Shown here: piece by piece, positions 7,842 to 15,791 of the stretch
How the letters are laid out: each line of letters opens with the position of its first letter
How positions within the stretch are numbered: position 1 is the stretch's first letter
Source: Oscillospiraceae bacterium
GTDB lineage: Bacteria > Bacillota > Clostridia > Oscillospirales > Ruminococcaceae
DNA length: 22,060 nt
Assembly (NCBI GenBank): GCA_016297165.1
Contig: JAEDHF010000013.1
Location: 1-22,060 of the forward strand
Direction: 5' to 3'
Made by a program: the position numbers and the translations under genes
The notes under the pieces: model-generated
Seen by the model: only the letters and a program-made list of their open reading frames with translations
Databases searched by the model: none
What the model was told of the DNA's origin: nothing

Positions 7842-8684
7842 TTACTTTCTCTTCTTTGCTGTTGTAGCTACTGCAGCAGCGGAGATAAGTGCTAATACGG
7901 CTGTTCCTGCGAGAGCAACACCTGTTCCGGGGTTGTTATCTGTTGCAGGAGCTTCTTCGTCGTCAGCGTCTGCGTCAACTTCGGTATCTACATCGTCGAT
8001 TTCTTCGCCGTCGGGGAGTTCAATCTCCTCATCTGTGATGATGTAGCCGGAAGCGTGAGAAATTGCAACGGAAATAGAACCGTCAGCGTTTACTGTTACG
8101 GCGTCCTCGATAAGAGAAACTTCTCCATCGTCGGATACGTAGTAAACCTTAACTGCGTCAACGTCGAGGTCAGCAACCTTAGCGGCAGGAATTGTTACGC
8201 TGAGGGTCATGCCGAATTCGCCCTTCTGTGCAGGGATAAGAGTGATTGCATTTTCAGGCATTTCGATGCCGCTGTCCTCTGCTAAAGATGAATTTTCAGC
8301 ACCAACAGAGATATCCATAGCAAGGTTAATAGCCTTAACTTCTGTGATTAAAGCGGGATCGATTGTGATAGCGTACTCTTCAGCCTCGAAGGTTACGGGC
8401 TTATCGCTCTTAGCGATTTCGCCGATAGCGTCTTCCTTAACCGAAGCCTTTTCGGTTTCGATATAGATTACGGGCTCGTCTGCCTTAAGAGCTTCCTTAA
8501 CGGTATCGTCGGTAACAACGGAAACGGGTGTTTCGGGTGTTGTTTCGGGCTTATCCGGAACCTTTTCGGGCTCCTGATAGCTGGGAGTCTGACCGTAGTC
8601 AACTGCACCAACGGATACAGCTGTCATGGAAACCATAGAAGCTGCGATAGCTGCGCTTGCAATCATTTTCCAAAACTTCTTCAT
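7842..8684 (-). CDS. Secreted acidic surface protein with NPxTG-type sorting signal
   Basis: A 280-residue exported protein. Residues 1-27 form a signal peptide (MKKFWKM, hydrophobic core, cleavage after VGA). A Pro/Glu-rich linker follows (about 30-55), then a beta-rich body (about 58-215) built from segments such as VIYIETEKASVKEDAIGEI and VTFEAEEYAITIDP. Next comes a very acidic stalk (about 217-248, Asp/Glu/Ala) and a C-terminal NPGTG (251-255), a hydrophobic segment (256-273) and KKRK. This is the layout of a sortase-anchored wall protein, with NPGTG in place of LPXTG. It follows the EPS operon in the same direction after a 57-base gap and has AAAGGAGG before its ATG. I do not recognise the body; similar proteins occur in Ruminococcus. 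Confidence 0.85.
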   Translation of the reverse strand: MKKFWKMIASAAIAASMVSMTAVSVGAVDYGQTPSYQEPEKVPDKPETTPETPVSVVTDDTVKEALKADEPVIYIETEKASVKEDAIGEIAKSDKPVTFEAEEYAITIDPALITEVKAINLAMDISVGAENSSLAEDSGIEMPENAITLIPAQKGEFGMTLSVTIPAAKVADLDVDAVKVYYVSDDGEVSLIEDAVTVNADGSISVAISHASGYIITDEEIELPDGEEIDDVDTEVDADADDEEAPATDNNPGTGVALAGTAVLALISAAAVATTAKKRK

Positions 8685-8741
8685 GATAATTTCCTCCTTT
8701 CTCCAAAAGTTTATATAATAACCGCAAAAGCGGATATTACC

Positions 8742-9251
8742 TTAATAGCCGAACCTTTCCTCTTTTTCTTTTTTGTGTATTATTGCAGTAAGGTTCAGAG
8801 CAAGAAAATATACGGATATAACTAATATAAACAGCAGTATTGCGAGAACATATTCCTCACAGCCCATCTTTTCGGACAAATAGCCGAAGGGCTTATTAGC
8901 CAGTATATCCGAGGATTTGTTGAATAAAGAGAGCCATTTCGAATAGCCCCTTACGTTATCTCTCATACTGTAGAAAACCAGATACAGGTTAGGTATAAGC
9001 CAGTAGGCGCCCGTAAAAACGAGGAAGCCCCATTTTTTCGATTTTCCTGCCGAAAAGGCACAGGTAATCCACACGAGGAAGATAAAGCCCGAAAGGAATA
9101 TCCTTAGAAAATCGGGGATAAACCCTCTGTTTTCGAAGAACATAAAGGCAGAAGCAAGGGTAACGCCGAGACAGACTGCAATATTTTCGAAAAGGGTATT
9201 TGTTTTTCCGAAAAGGAGATTAAGTAACCGCTTTTTAATCAGCGCCGCCAT
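8742..9251 (-). CDS. Small four-helix membrane protein of the EPS operon
   Basis: A 169-residue protein with four clear membrane segments (about residues 20-42, 50-68, 74-95 and 132-157) and a charged C-terminus (HKKEKEERFGY). I recognise no family. Its ATG overlaps the last 17 bases of the EpsG-like gene in another frame, with GGAGG placed nine bases upstream inside that gene, which points to translational coupling and a partner role in polymer export or polymerisation (inference). A hairpin CCGC-TTTT-GCGG lies just after its stop but lacks a T-tract, so read-through into the wall-protein gene is possible. Confidence 0.75.
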   Translation of the reverse strand: MAALIKKRLLNLLFGKTNTLFENIAVCLGVTLASAFMFFENRGFIPDFLRIFLSGFIFLVWITCAFSAGKSKKWGFLVFTGAYWLIPNLYLVFYSMRDNVRGYSKWLSLFNKSSDILANKPFGYLSEKMGCEEYVLAILLFILVISVYFLALNLTAIIHKKEKEERFGY

Positions 9252-10359
9252 TACGGTCCACCTCCTCTTCGAATATTGTCCTGTAGGGCGATATTCCGTT
9301 ATAGTTGTTGGTAATCATATATGTGTAAATAAAGCTGCAAAGTCCCATAACCACCACTACCGAAACGGTTTTAAGTATATTGGTTCTGGTCTTGTCGCCG
9401 CCGAAGGCTAAGGAGCATTTCTTCATCAGCACATCAAAAACTCTCGGCATAAGGATTACTACGGGAGGAATAAAGAACAGCACCGCAAAGCGTGATACAA
9501 TAGCGTGGCGGATACCGCATATCTCAAAGAACACCATAAAGAACATACAGTTCAGCAGAATGTTGTTAAAGGAATCCTTTTCCGTAAGCTCCCTGCGAAG
9601 CAGGAATGCAAGCATAAAGAACAGGGCAAAGAATAAGGCGTAAATCGGATTTGTTCCGTTTATTACCTCTGCGCTCTTTGTGGGGTCGTAGCCCTTATAG
9701 ACATACTTCGTAACAAAGCCCAGTATATCCCAGGAGAATATGAAATAGATAACCGTTATGCCCGAGTAAATCCCGAGAGTAAGCCAGTCCATTTTAAACC
9801 GCAGAATGAAATAGAAGGGTATCATTATAAGAGCGGAAATATGGAAGACCGAGGCGAAGAGTACAAGAGCAAGAAAACGGATAAACTGCTTTTTCTTAAC
9901 AAACTGCAGCGCATAAAGGATTACCGACGCCGCTATCATCTGGCGCATAAAATCCATAGAATTAAAGAAAAGTCCGAAGGTAAGGAAGAAGAAAACGCTT
10001 AAATAGGGCTTTTCCGAGTAGAAATATATATAGAGCATTACCGCAAGGGTAATAATAAAAGCGATAATTACGAACATAACCTGATAATCCGAGGTTACGT
10101 CGGAAAGAAGCTTCATTGGGATTGCGAAGCCCTTTTCCATTCTCTCTTCGGCGATTATATCCTCCATAGAACGGGTCATATTATTCATAAAAACCGTACC
10201 GTAGAGGTTATAGTCATAGCCCACATGAGCACGGACGGCGGACACCGTAAAAAGGGCGATTCCTGCCGCTATGCAGTATATAAGGCGACCCTGCTTAAGC
10301 CTGCAGATAAAATATCCGCCAAGGGTCAGACCTATTAAAAGCAACCAGTATGTAATCAT
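9235..10359 (-). CDS. EpsG-family polysaccharide polymerase-like membrane protein
   Basis: A 374-residue polytopic protein with about ten membrane segments. The signatures seen are an RAHVGYDYNLYGTVF segment after the second helix, FNSMDFMRQMIAASVILYAL, and ASVFHISALIMIPFYF, all characteristic of the EpsG family (Bacillus subtilis biofilm EPS). Members are thought to act as Wzy-type polymerases. The ATG at 10357-10359 follows AGGG by six bases, 22 bases after the cpsB-like stop. Having this in addition to the Wzy-like protein at 2818-3999 means the window encodes two different polymerase candidates. Confidence 0.88.
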   Translation of the reverse strand: MITYWLLLIGLTLGGYFICRLKQGRLIYCIAAGIALFTVSAVRAHVGYDYNLYGTVFMNNMTRSMEDIIAEERMEKGFAIPMKLLSDVTSDYQVMFVIIAFIITLAVMLYIYFYSEKPYLSVFFFLTFGLFFNSMDFMRQMIAASVILYALQFVKKKQFIRFLALVLFASVFHISALIMIPFYFILRFKMDWLTLGIYSGITVIYFIFSWDILGFVTKYVYKGYDPTKSAEVINGTNPIYALFFALFFMLAFLLRRELTEKDSFNNILLNCMFFMVFFEICGIRHAIVSRFAVLFFIPPVVILMPRVFDVLMKKCSLAFGGDKTRTNILKTVSVVVVMGLCSFIYTYMITNNYNGISPYRTIFEEEVDRNGGAD

Positions 10360-10381
10360 ATATTCCCTGTCTTCTCTCCAT

Positions 10382-11083
10382 TCAACCGTTCAGGATTTCC
10401 TCTGCATTTTTCATAATACGGCGGAAAACCTGCCTTGAAAATCTCTTTTCTATAGCTTTACGGGCAATATCCATATTGGGCGCCCTTGATGTCATATTGT
10501 GGCAGTCTGTACCGATAAGGTGAAGAAAGTCGGCGGCTATAAGCTCGTTTATGAATTTACGGCTTTTTGAAAAGGCTTTGAAGGAGCCGCAGTTAACCTG
10601 CACCGTAACGCCCGTATCAAGAATTTCAAAAAGACTGTCCTCGTCGGTAAAGTTAAGATAACGCTCTGCGTGGGCAACAATAATGTTTACCTCCGAGGAA
10701 ACCCTTCCTACGAAGCTTTTAAAGGAACGGATAAAGTTATCCGTAAGCTTTTGGTAGGGAAGCTCTATCATAACATAGCTGCTGTTTCCTATGCAAAGCC
10801 TTTTAATATCAATATCCATAAGGGATTCCGTAAAAAGAACCTCTGCCCCCTTGAAGATTTCGATACCGAGTCTGTCTGCCTCGGGCTTAATTAAGTTAAA
10901 GGCATTCTCCCTCTTTTCGAGAAAGCTCTCTACGCTTTCCTCCGACAAATAGAAATGTGGGGTAGCAACAATAGCTTCTACGCCGCTTTGTTCCTCGGCA
11001 AGGAGCATTTCCCTCGCCATAGAGATATCCTTTGCGCCGTCGTCGATACCGGGAAGAATGTGGGAATGAAAATCCACTATCAT
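10382..11083 (-). CDS. cpsB: CpsB/YwqE-type tyrosine-protein phosphatase (PHP domain)
   Basis: A 233-residue metal-dependent phosphoesterase of the polymerase-and-histidinol-phosphatase (PHP) fold. The metal ligands expected in CpsB are visible: His6, His8 and Asp14 in DFHSHILPGIDDGA, His43 in ATPHF, Glu81 in KGAEVLF, Glu107, His138 in VAHAERY, and Asp193/His195 in GTDCH. In other Gram-positives this enzyme dephosphorylates the tyrosine cluster of CpsD and so controls capsule chain length and amount. Here it directly follows the kinase gene (15-base gap), which supports the same role. Length is close to the family norm of about 240 residues. Confidence 0.93.
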   Translation of the reverse strand: MIVDFHSHILPGIDDGAKDISMAREMLLAEEQSGVEAIVATPHFYLSEESVESFLEKRENAFNLIKPEADRLGIEIFKGAEVLFTESLMDIDIKRLCIGNSSYVMIELPYQKLTDNFIRSFKSFVGRVSSEVNIIVAHAERYLNFTDEDSLFEILDTGVTVQVNCGSFKAFSKSRKFINELIAADFLHLIGTDCHNMTSRAPNMDIARKAIEKRFSRQVFRRIMKNAEEILNG

Positions 11084-11098
11084 AAGCTTACCTTCCCG

Positions 11099-11821
11099 TC
11101 AGGAATAACTGCTGTATTTATACTTGTATTTGTAGGTTCTGCCGCCGCTCTTTCCCTTTGCTGTGCAGTTGGCTTTAATAAAGCCTAAAATCTTACCGTT
11201 TGTCATTTTTGCACGGCGAAGAGCTTCTTCAATTTCGGGGTGGGTAGTATAGCCTTCCTTTATAACGAAGATAATACCCGAGGTTTTTTCGTTAAGAACG
11301 AAAGCGTCGGCGACTACCGTTACGGGCGGGGTATCTATAAAGATGTAATTGTAATGTGTTCCTACTATGTCGATAAGCTTCTGCATACGTTCTCCCGCAA
11401 GAAGCTCCGCAGGGTTGGGGGGGATAGGTCCTGCCGTAATGACGTCGAGGTTGGGTCTTACGTTTTTATTGATAACCTTCGAAACGTCGCCCACAAGACC
11501 GCCGAGAATGGAGGAAAGTCCTGCCTCGTTTTCAAGACGTAAAAGGGAATGCTGGACGGGCTTTCTCATATCGCCGTCAATAAGAAGTACCGATTCGCCC
11601 ATTTCCGCCATAGTAATAGCCAGATTGATGCAGTTCGTACTCTTTCCCTCGGCGGGAGCACAGCTCGTTACTACCGCAATCTTAGGGTCGGAGGCAGCAA
11701 GGGCGAAGGTAAGGTTTGTTCTTGCCGCCTTATAGGCTTCCTTAATTACGAAGGGGGTATCCTCGTGGAGTATAAATTTTCTTGAAACGTCTAAGCGGAG
11801 TCTTTCTATTTTCTTTGCCAT
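11099..11821 (-). CDS. cpsD: CpsD/CapB-type bacterial tyrosine kinase
   Basis: A 240-residue BY-kinase. Walker A is SCAPAEGKST (53-62), Walker A' is LLIDGDMR (79-86), Walker B is YIFIDTPP (159-166), and the C-terminal autophosphorylation cluster is YKYKYKYSSY (230-239, five tyrosines). It phosphorylates itself when activated by the cytoplasmic end of the CpsC-like membrane partner and regulates polymer length. The start is the ATG at 11819-11821, because GAGGAGG precedes it within the end of cpsC and MAKKIERLR matches CapB starts; the frame continues upstream to 12034 only as an overlap of cpsC in another frame. The ATG lies one base after the cpsC stop. Confidence 0.93.
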   Translation of the reverse strand: MAKKIERLRLDVSRKFILHEDTPFVIKEAYKAARTNLTFALAASDPKIAVVTSCAPAEGKSTNCINLAITMAEMGESVLLIDGDMRKPVQHSLLRLENEAGLSSILGGLVGDVSKVINKNVRPNLDVITAGPIPPNPAELLAGERMQKLIDIVGTHYNYIFIDTPPVTVVADAFVLNEKTSGIIFVIKEGYTTHPEIEEALRRAKMTNGKILGFIKANCTAKGKSGGRTYKYKYKYSSYS

Positions 11822-11822
11822 A

Positions 11823-12668
11823 TCAGAATTCCTCCTCAAAATCGAGGTCGAAATCTTCCTCGTCCTCTTTATTCCTCTTATTCTTTTTCTTTCCGGAGGA
11901 TTTTTCGGATTTCGCCTTCGAATCATATCCGCCGTAGCTGTTATAATCGCTGTATTTATACTTTGAGCCCGACTTATCGGCGGTAAGGAAGTCTGCAATT
12001 TCGGCAAACACGGGGATATCGTATATCTTCGCAATATCGTCCTCGGGCTTTACCTTTGTATCAAAAAGCTCGATAAGAAGGAAGATGAAATATGTAACAA
12101 AAAAGCCGATTAAAAGACCTACTGCAGTAAATATAGTATTGCTGGGGAAGGTGTGGGTTTCGGGGAGAATTGCGCCTGAAACTACTTCAATAGATCCATT
12201 CTTAATAACTCTGTGATATTCGTTAATAGACAGCTCAACAACCTTATCGGCGATAAGCTTTGACTTCTCGGGAGAGTTTGTTTCTACGGAAACCTCGAGC
12301 ACCTCGGTATTGTTTACCGAGGAAACAGTAATCATTTCCTTGTATTCCTTAGCTTTATAGTCGAGGTCGGAGAGCTCTTCCGAAAGCTGATTAAGCATAA
12401 GGTCGCTTGTAAAAAGAATCTGGCAGGTATTAACCAGCTTCTGCGCCGCATTGATATCATTGATATTTATAGCGGAATCCTCGCTTTTATTGGCGGAGTT
12501 TTCAACATATAAAAGCGCCTCGGAAACGTACTTCTTCTCAACCACGAAGTAGGAAAGGGCGAAGCCTGCAATACCGCAGGCAAGGGTTACCGCAATTATA
12601 ACTAAAAGATGCTCCTTTAATACCTTAAACAGATCACGAAGGTCTATTGTCTGTTCCTGTTCCTCCAT
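11823..12668 (-). CDS. cpsC: CpsC/Wzz-type polysaccharide copolymerase
   Basis: A 281-residue chain-length regulator. It has a short cytoplasmic N-terminus with the Wzz-typical IDLRDLFKVLKEH (8-20), a first membrane helix (21-43), an extracytoplasmic domain (44-178) containing the helical INDINAAQKLVNTCQIL, and a second helix (180-201) after a Pro (FPSN). It ends with an unusually long cytoplasmic tail (202-281). In CpsC/CapA proteins this tail binds and activates the CpsD kinase. Here it carries KYKYSDYNSYGGYDS (237-250), which resembles the kinase tyrosine tail, then a Lys/Arg patch and an acidic end. It is the first gene of the EPS operon, with AAGGAAGG before the ATG. Confidence 0.92.
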   Translation of the reverse strand: MEEQEQTIDLRDLFKVLKEHLLVIIAVTLACGIAGFALSYFVVEKKYVSEALLYVENSANKSEDSAININDINAAQKLVNTCQILFTSDLMLNQLSEELSDLDYKAKEYKEMITVSSVNNTEVLEVSVETNSPEKSKLIADKVVELSINEYHRVIKNGSIEVVSGAILPETHTFPSNTIFTAVGLLIGFFVTYFIFLLIELFDTKVKPEDDIAKIYDIPVFAEIADFLTADKSGSKYKYSDYNSYGGYDSKAKSEKSSGKKKNKRNKEDEEDFDLDFEEEF

Positions 12669-12683
12669 TTTTACCTTCCTTTC

Positions 12684-12698
12684 GGGGCAGTCTGCCCC
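12684..12698 (-). promoter_or_regulatory. GC hairpin in the EPS operon leader
   Basis: GGGGCAG-A-CTGCCCC forms a perfect inverted repeat just upstream of the cpsC ribosome-binding site (AAAGGAAGG). No T-tract follows, so it is more likely an mRNA-stability or translation element than a terminator. Confidence 0.55.
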
Positions 12699-12747
12699 AG
12701 GCTATAATATGATAAATGATGTATTTAAGTCAGATATATACAGGTTA

Positions 12748-12776
12748 ATTATATAACAAACTGCCTTTTAAGTCAA
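12748..12776 (-). promoter_or_regulatory. Sigma-A promoter of the EPS (cpsCDB-epsG) operon
   Basis: On the minus strand TTGACT (12771-12776), a 17-base spacer and TATAAT (12748-12753). The leader to the cpsC ATG is about 73 bases. The flanking bases TTGACTTAAA and TATAATTAA are also found in the galE promoter. Confidence 0.85.
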
Positions 12777-13063
12777 CTGCATAACCAACAAATTTGTAGC
12801 AGCTGTATTATTATGTCTAATATGCAGAGTGAATTTGTGAATTTTGTATAAGGTTTTAACAACGAAAACAAAGACAGAATTGTGGGCGATTAAATTCGAT
12901 TGATTTCGAAAAAAAGACTGAAGTAAAGCCTTTAAGTCATATCATATTTCGGTATTTTTTAGAGAATAAGGCAAATTCACCATATTACCGCAGATGTTTA
13001 TATTGTATTTTGCAGAAACTTTTACTATTTTTGCACTATTGCGAATAAATTGGAGAAAACGCC
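12777..13063. other. AT-rich intergenic region between the divergent EPS promoters
   Basis: About 290 bases without a credible gene. It contains one copy of the nonamer TTTAAGTCA (12931-12939), which recurs at both polysaccharide promoters. Nothing else stands out. Confidence 0.6.
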
Positions 13064-13092
13064 TTGACACAATATATTGTGGTTGATATAAT
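13064..13092 (+). promoter_or_regulatory. Sigma-A promoter for the sugar transferase and fusion gene, with embedded palindrome
   Basis: TTGACA (13064-13069), 17 bases and TATAAT (13087-13092) preceded by TGA form a full-consensus, extended -10 promoter. The spacer and the end of the -35 hold the perfect 14-base palindrome CACAATATATTGTG (13068-13081), a good position for a repressor that blocks RNA polymerase. The transcript would start near 13099, about 57 bases before the GTG. Confidence 0.88.
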
Positions 13093-13155
13093 ATTTTGTG
13101 ATTAAGTAGTTTTATATGCATACATTAGAAATGACTTGGAAAGTGGGAGATAGAA

Positions 13156-13815
13156 GTGGAGGATATACAGGTTCTCGAAAGAGAAGCCCTTCGGGACAAG
13201 CCCGACATCGGGTTCAAGAGTAAGCCTGTCTATGATTTCTTTAAAAGGGTGTTTGATATAATTTGTTCTTTTTTAGCCCTTATTGTTTTATCACCTGTAC
13301 TCATCGTAGTGGCAGCGGCTATTATGATAGACGACCATGGTAATCCCATATTCGTTCAGGAGCGTACGGGAAAGAATTCAAAGCCTTTTAAAATGTATAA
13401 ATTCAGGTCGATGAAGCTTAATGCGGAGGAGGAGCTTGAAAGCCTGTCGGAATTCAACGAATATAACGATGTACATTTCAAAATGGATAACGACCCTCGT
13501 GTTACAAAGGTGGGGGCATTTATCAGGAGAACCTCGATAGACGAGCTGCCGCAGCTTTTAAACGTACTTAAGGGCGATATGAGCATAATAGGTCCCCGAC
13601 CCTTTATTCCCTCGGAACAGGAGCAGCTGCCTTCGGACAGGCTGCTTGTAAAGCCGGGCTTATCCTGTTACTGGCAGATTACCGATACAAGGAAGCTTAC
13701 CGGCGAAGAACAGCTTGAGCTGGACTATAAATACATAAGGGAACGCTCGGCGGCAACGGATATAAAGATAATTTTCAAAACCATAGGCGTAGTATTTAAG
13801 CACAATAATTATTAG
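13156..13815 (+). CDS. Undecaprenyl-phosphate sugar phosphotransferase (initiating transferase)
   Basis: A 219-residue small monotopic phosphoglycosyl transferase of the bacterial sugar transferase family. One hydrophobic re-entrant helix (about 33-57) is followed by the catalytic domain: KFRSM (82-86), the catalytic Asp-Glu in TSIDELPQL (126-134), GDMSIIGPRP (140-149) and KPGLSCYWQI (166-175). It loads the first sugar-1-phosphate onto undecaprenyl phosphate, starting the repeat unit built by the minus-strand operons. Translation starts at a GTG (13156-13158) behind GGGAG. It lacks the N-terminal multi-helix domain of WbaP/CpsE types. The sugar (glucose, galactose or an amino sugar) cannot be decided. 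Confidence 0.93.
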   Translation: MEDIQVLEREALRDKPDIGFKSKPVYDFFKRVFDIICSFLALIVLSPVLIVVAAAIMIDDHGNPIFVQERTGKNSKPFKMYKFRSMKLNAEEELESLSEFNEYNDVHFKMDNDPRVTKVGAFIRRTSIDELPQLLNVLKGDMSIIGPRPFIPSEQEQLPSDRLLVKPGLSCYWQITDTRKLTGEEQLELDYKYIRERSAATDIKIIFKTIGVVFKHNNY

Positions 13816-13834
13816 AATAAGGAGATAGTAAGTA

Positions 13835-15769
13835 ATGGAAACCATCGAGCTCTTCGTCCCCGGGCGTCTTTGCCTCTTCGGCGAGCATACGGACTGGGCA
13901 GGACGATATACGGATATAAATTCCGATGTTTTACCGGGACTTGCTATTGTTACGGGTATAGATTTAGGTATTTACGCTAATGCTTGTAAAAATGATATTT
14001 TTTCAATATCGTCGTTGAACGAAAAGGGCGAAAGGGTTTCATTTTCCTGTGAAATGGATTTGAGAATTCTTCGCGAAAAGGCGGCGGAGCCCCAGTATTT
14101 CTGCTACGCCTGCGGTGTTGCGGCTTACCTTCTGGAGCATTATCAGATCGGCGGTATTTCGATTTACATAGATAAGGTAACCCTTCCTATTAAGAAGGGC
14201 TTGTCCTCAAGCGCCGCAATATGCGTTCTTGTGGCGAGAGCCTTTAACGAGGTTTATCAGATGAAATTGAGCGTTAACGGCGAAATGCAGGCGGCATATC
14301 GCGGTGAAATGCTCACAAAATCCCGTTGCGGAAGACTTGACCAGGCTTGCGCTTACGGAGTAAATCCCGTCTGCATGGAGTTTTCGGGAGACGGTATTTC
14401 TGTTGATAAGCTAAAGGTGGGAAGGAGTCTTTACTGGGTATTCGCCGATTTAAAGGCGAAAAAGAACACTAAAAAAATACTGTCCGATTTGAATAAAGCC
14501 TTCCCCTTCCCACAGACGGATATTGACAACGACATTCACGAGGCACTCGGAACGGATAATCATAGGATAATCGCCGAGGCTTCGAAGGCTATTGCCGACG
14601 GAAATGCCGAAAGAATAGGCGAGCTTATGAAGGAAGCGCAGGCTATTTTTGATGAAAAGGTAGCCCCGGGCTGTCCCGGTGAGCTTACTGCCCCTAAGCT
14701 TCATTCGATTCTTAGCAACGAAAAAGTCAGCGAATATGCTTACGGCGGAAAGGGCGTAGGCTCTCAGGGAGACGGAACGGTTCAGTTTATCGCTAAGGAT
14801 AAGCAGAGCCAGCGTGAACTTGTTGATTATCTGAATTCTATCGGGCTGGAGGCCTACGCTTTTACGCTTCCTGCCAGCGACAGGGTAAGAAAAGCAATAA
14901 TCCCTGTTGCAGGCTTCGGAACGAGAATGTATCCCGAAACAAGGTTTGTTAAAAAGGAATTTCTGCCCGTGGTTGACAGAAACGGCGTAGCAAAGCCCGT
15001 AATTATGTATCTTCTTGAAGAGCTTGACGACGCAGGAATTGAGGAAATAATACTTATCGTGGGTAGGGAGGAGCTTTCGCAGTTTGAGGAAATGTTCGGT
15101 AAGCCTTTAAGCAGTGAGCATATAGAAAAGCTCCCAGAAAGAGTTCGTGAATACGAAAAACGGATAGCGAAAATCGGTAAGAAAATCCGCTATGCGGTTC
15201 AGGAAGAGCGCAGAGGCTTCGGACATGCGGTATATCAGGCAAGGGAATATCTCGGAAACGAGCCTGTTCTTCTTATGCTTGGTGATTTTGTTTACCGAAG
15301 CAATATGAACAATAGCTGCACGATGCAGACGATTAAGGCTTACAGAAAATCCGGCGGACAGCTTACTTTAGCCATAAAGCCTGTAAAGCTTGAAGACGTT
15401 GTGCATTACGGCATTCTTACAGGCGCTTTCGACGGCGACAGAAGCTATATCATGAATGTAACCGAAATGGCGGAGAAGCCTACTGTGCAGTATGCAAAGG
15501 ATTTTCTTGGCGTTAAGACGAAAAGCGGTAAGGATAAATATTACTGCACCTTCGGGCAGTACGTTCTCACTCCCGACGTTTTCCGTTATCTTGAAGAGGA
15601 TATAAAGGAGCATGACGAGAAGGGGGATACTTCGGAAATACAGCTCACAAGCGCATTGTGTAAGGTTCTCGAAGATAAGGGGATGACAGGGGTGCTTGTT
15701 GACGGAGAAAGCTTTGATGTGGGTATTCCGAGCGCTTATGCGGAAACGGTGGCAAAGTTTGCCAGATAA
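13835..15769 (+). CDS. Fusion of GHMP sugar kinase and GalU-like UTP-sugar-1-phosphate uridylyltransferase
   Basis: A 644-residue two-domain protein. Residues 1-350 are a GHMP kinase of galactokinase type: motif 1 PGRLCLFGEHTDWAGR (9-24), phosphate loop PIKKGLSSSAA (118-128), a probable catalytic Asp169 in GRLDQAC, and motif 3 YGGKGVGSQGDGT (303-315). Residues 353-644 are a GalU-type nucleotidyltransferase: IIPVAGFGTRMYP (355-367), KEFLPV (374-379), RRGFGHAVYQAR (459-470), LGDF (482-485), EMAEKP (544-549), GQYVLTP (574-580) and SEIQLTSAL (600-608). I infer sugar to sugar-1-phosphate to UDP-sugar in one polypeptide; glucuronate or galactose are plausible substrates. It follows the sugar transferase gene by 19 bases with AAGGAG before the ATG. 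Both catalytic halves look intact. Confidence 0.88.
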   Translation: METIELFVPGRLCLFGEHTDWAGRYTDINSDVLPGLAIVTGIDLGIYANACKNDIFSISSLNEKGERVSFSCEMDLRILREKAAEPQYFCYACGVAAYLLEHYQIGGISIYIDKVTLPIKKGLSSSAAICVLVARAFNEVYQMKLSVNGEMQAAYRGEMLTKSRCGRLDQACAYGVNPVCMEFSGDGISVDKLKVGRSLYWVFADLKAKKNTKKILSDLNKAFPFPQTDIDNDIHEALGTDNHRIIAEASKAIADGNAERIGELMKEAQAIFDEKVAPGCPGELTAPKLHSILSNEKVSEYAYGGKGVGSQGDGTVQFIAKDKQSQRELVDYLNSIGLEAYAFTLPASDRVRKAIIPVAGFGTRMYPETRFVKKEFLPVVDRNGVAKPVIMYLLEELDDAGIEEIILIVGREELSQFEEMFGKPLSSEHIEKLPERVREYEKRIAKIGKKIRYAVQEERRGFGHAVYQAREYLGNEPVLLMLGDFVYRSNMNNSCTMQTIKAYRKSGGQLTLAIKPVKLEDVVHYGILTGAFDGDRSYIMNVTEMAEKPTVQYAKDFLGVKTKSGKDKYYCTFGQYVLTPDVFRYLEEDIKEHDEKGDTSEIQLTSALCKVLEDKGMTGVLVDGESFDVGIPSAYAETVAKFAR

Positions 15770-15791
15770 GTATAATTGATAATTTCGTATT

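Noticed and set aside
11822..12034. N-terminal extension of the CpsD kinase
   Set aside because: The extension overlaps the cpsC coding region in another frame, is Arg/Lys-rich without family resemblance, and the internal ATG has an excellent ribosome-binding site.
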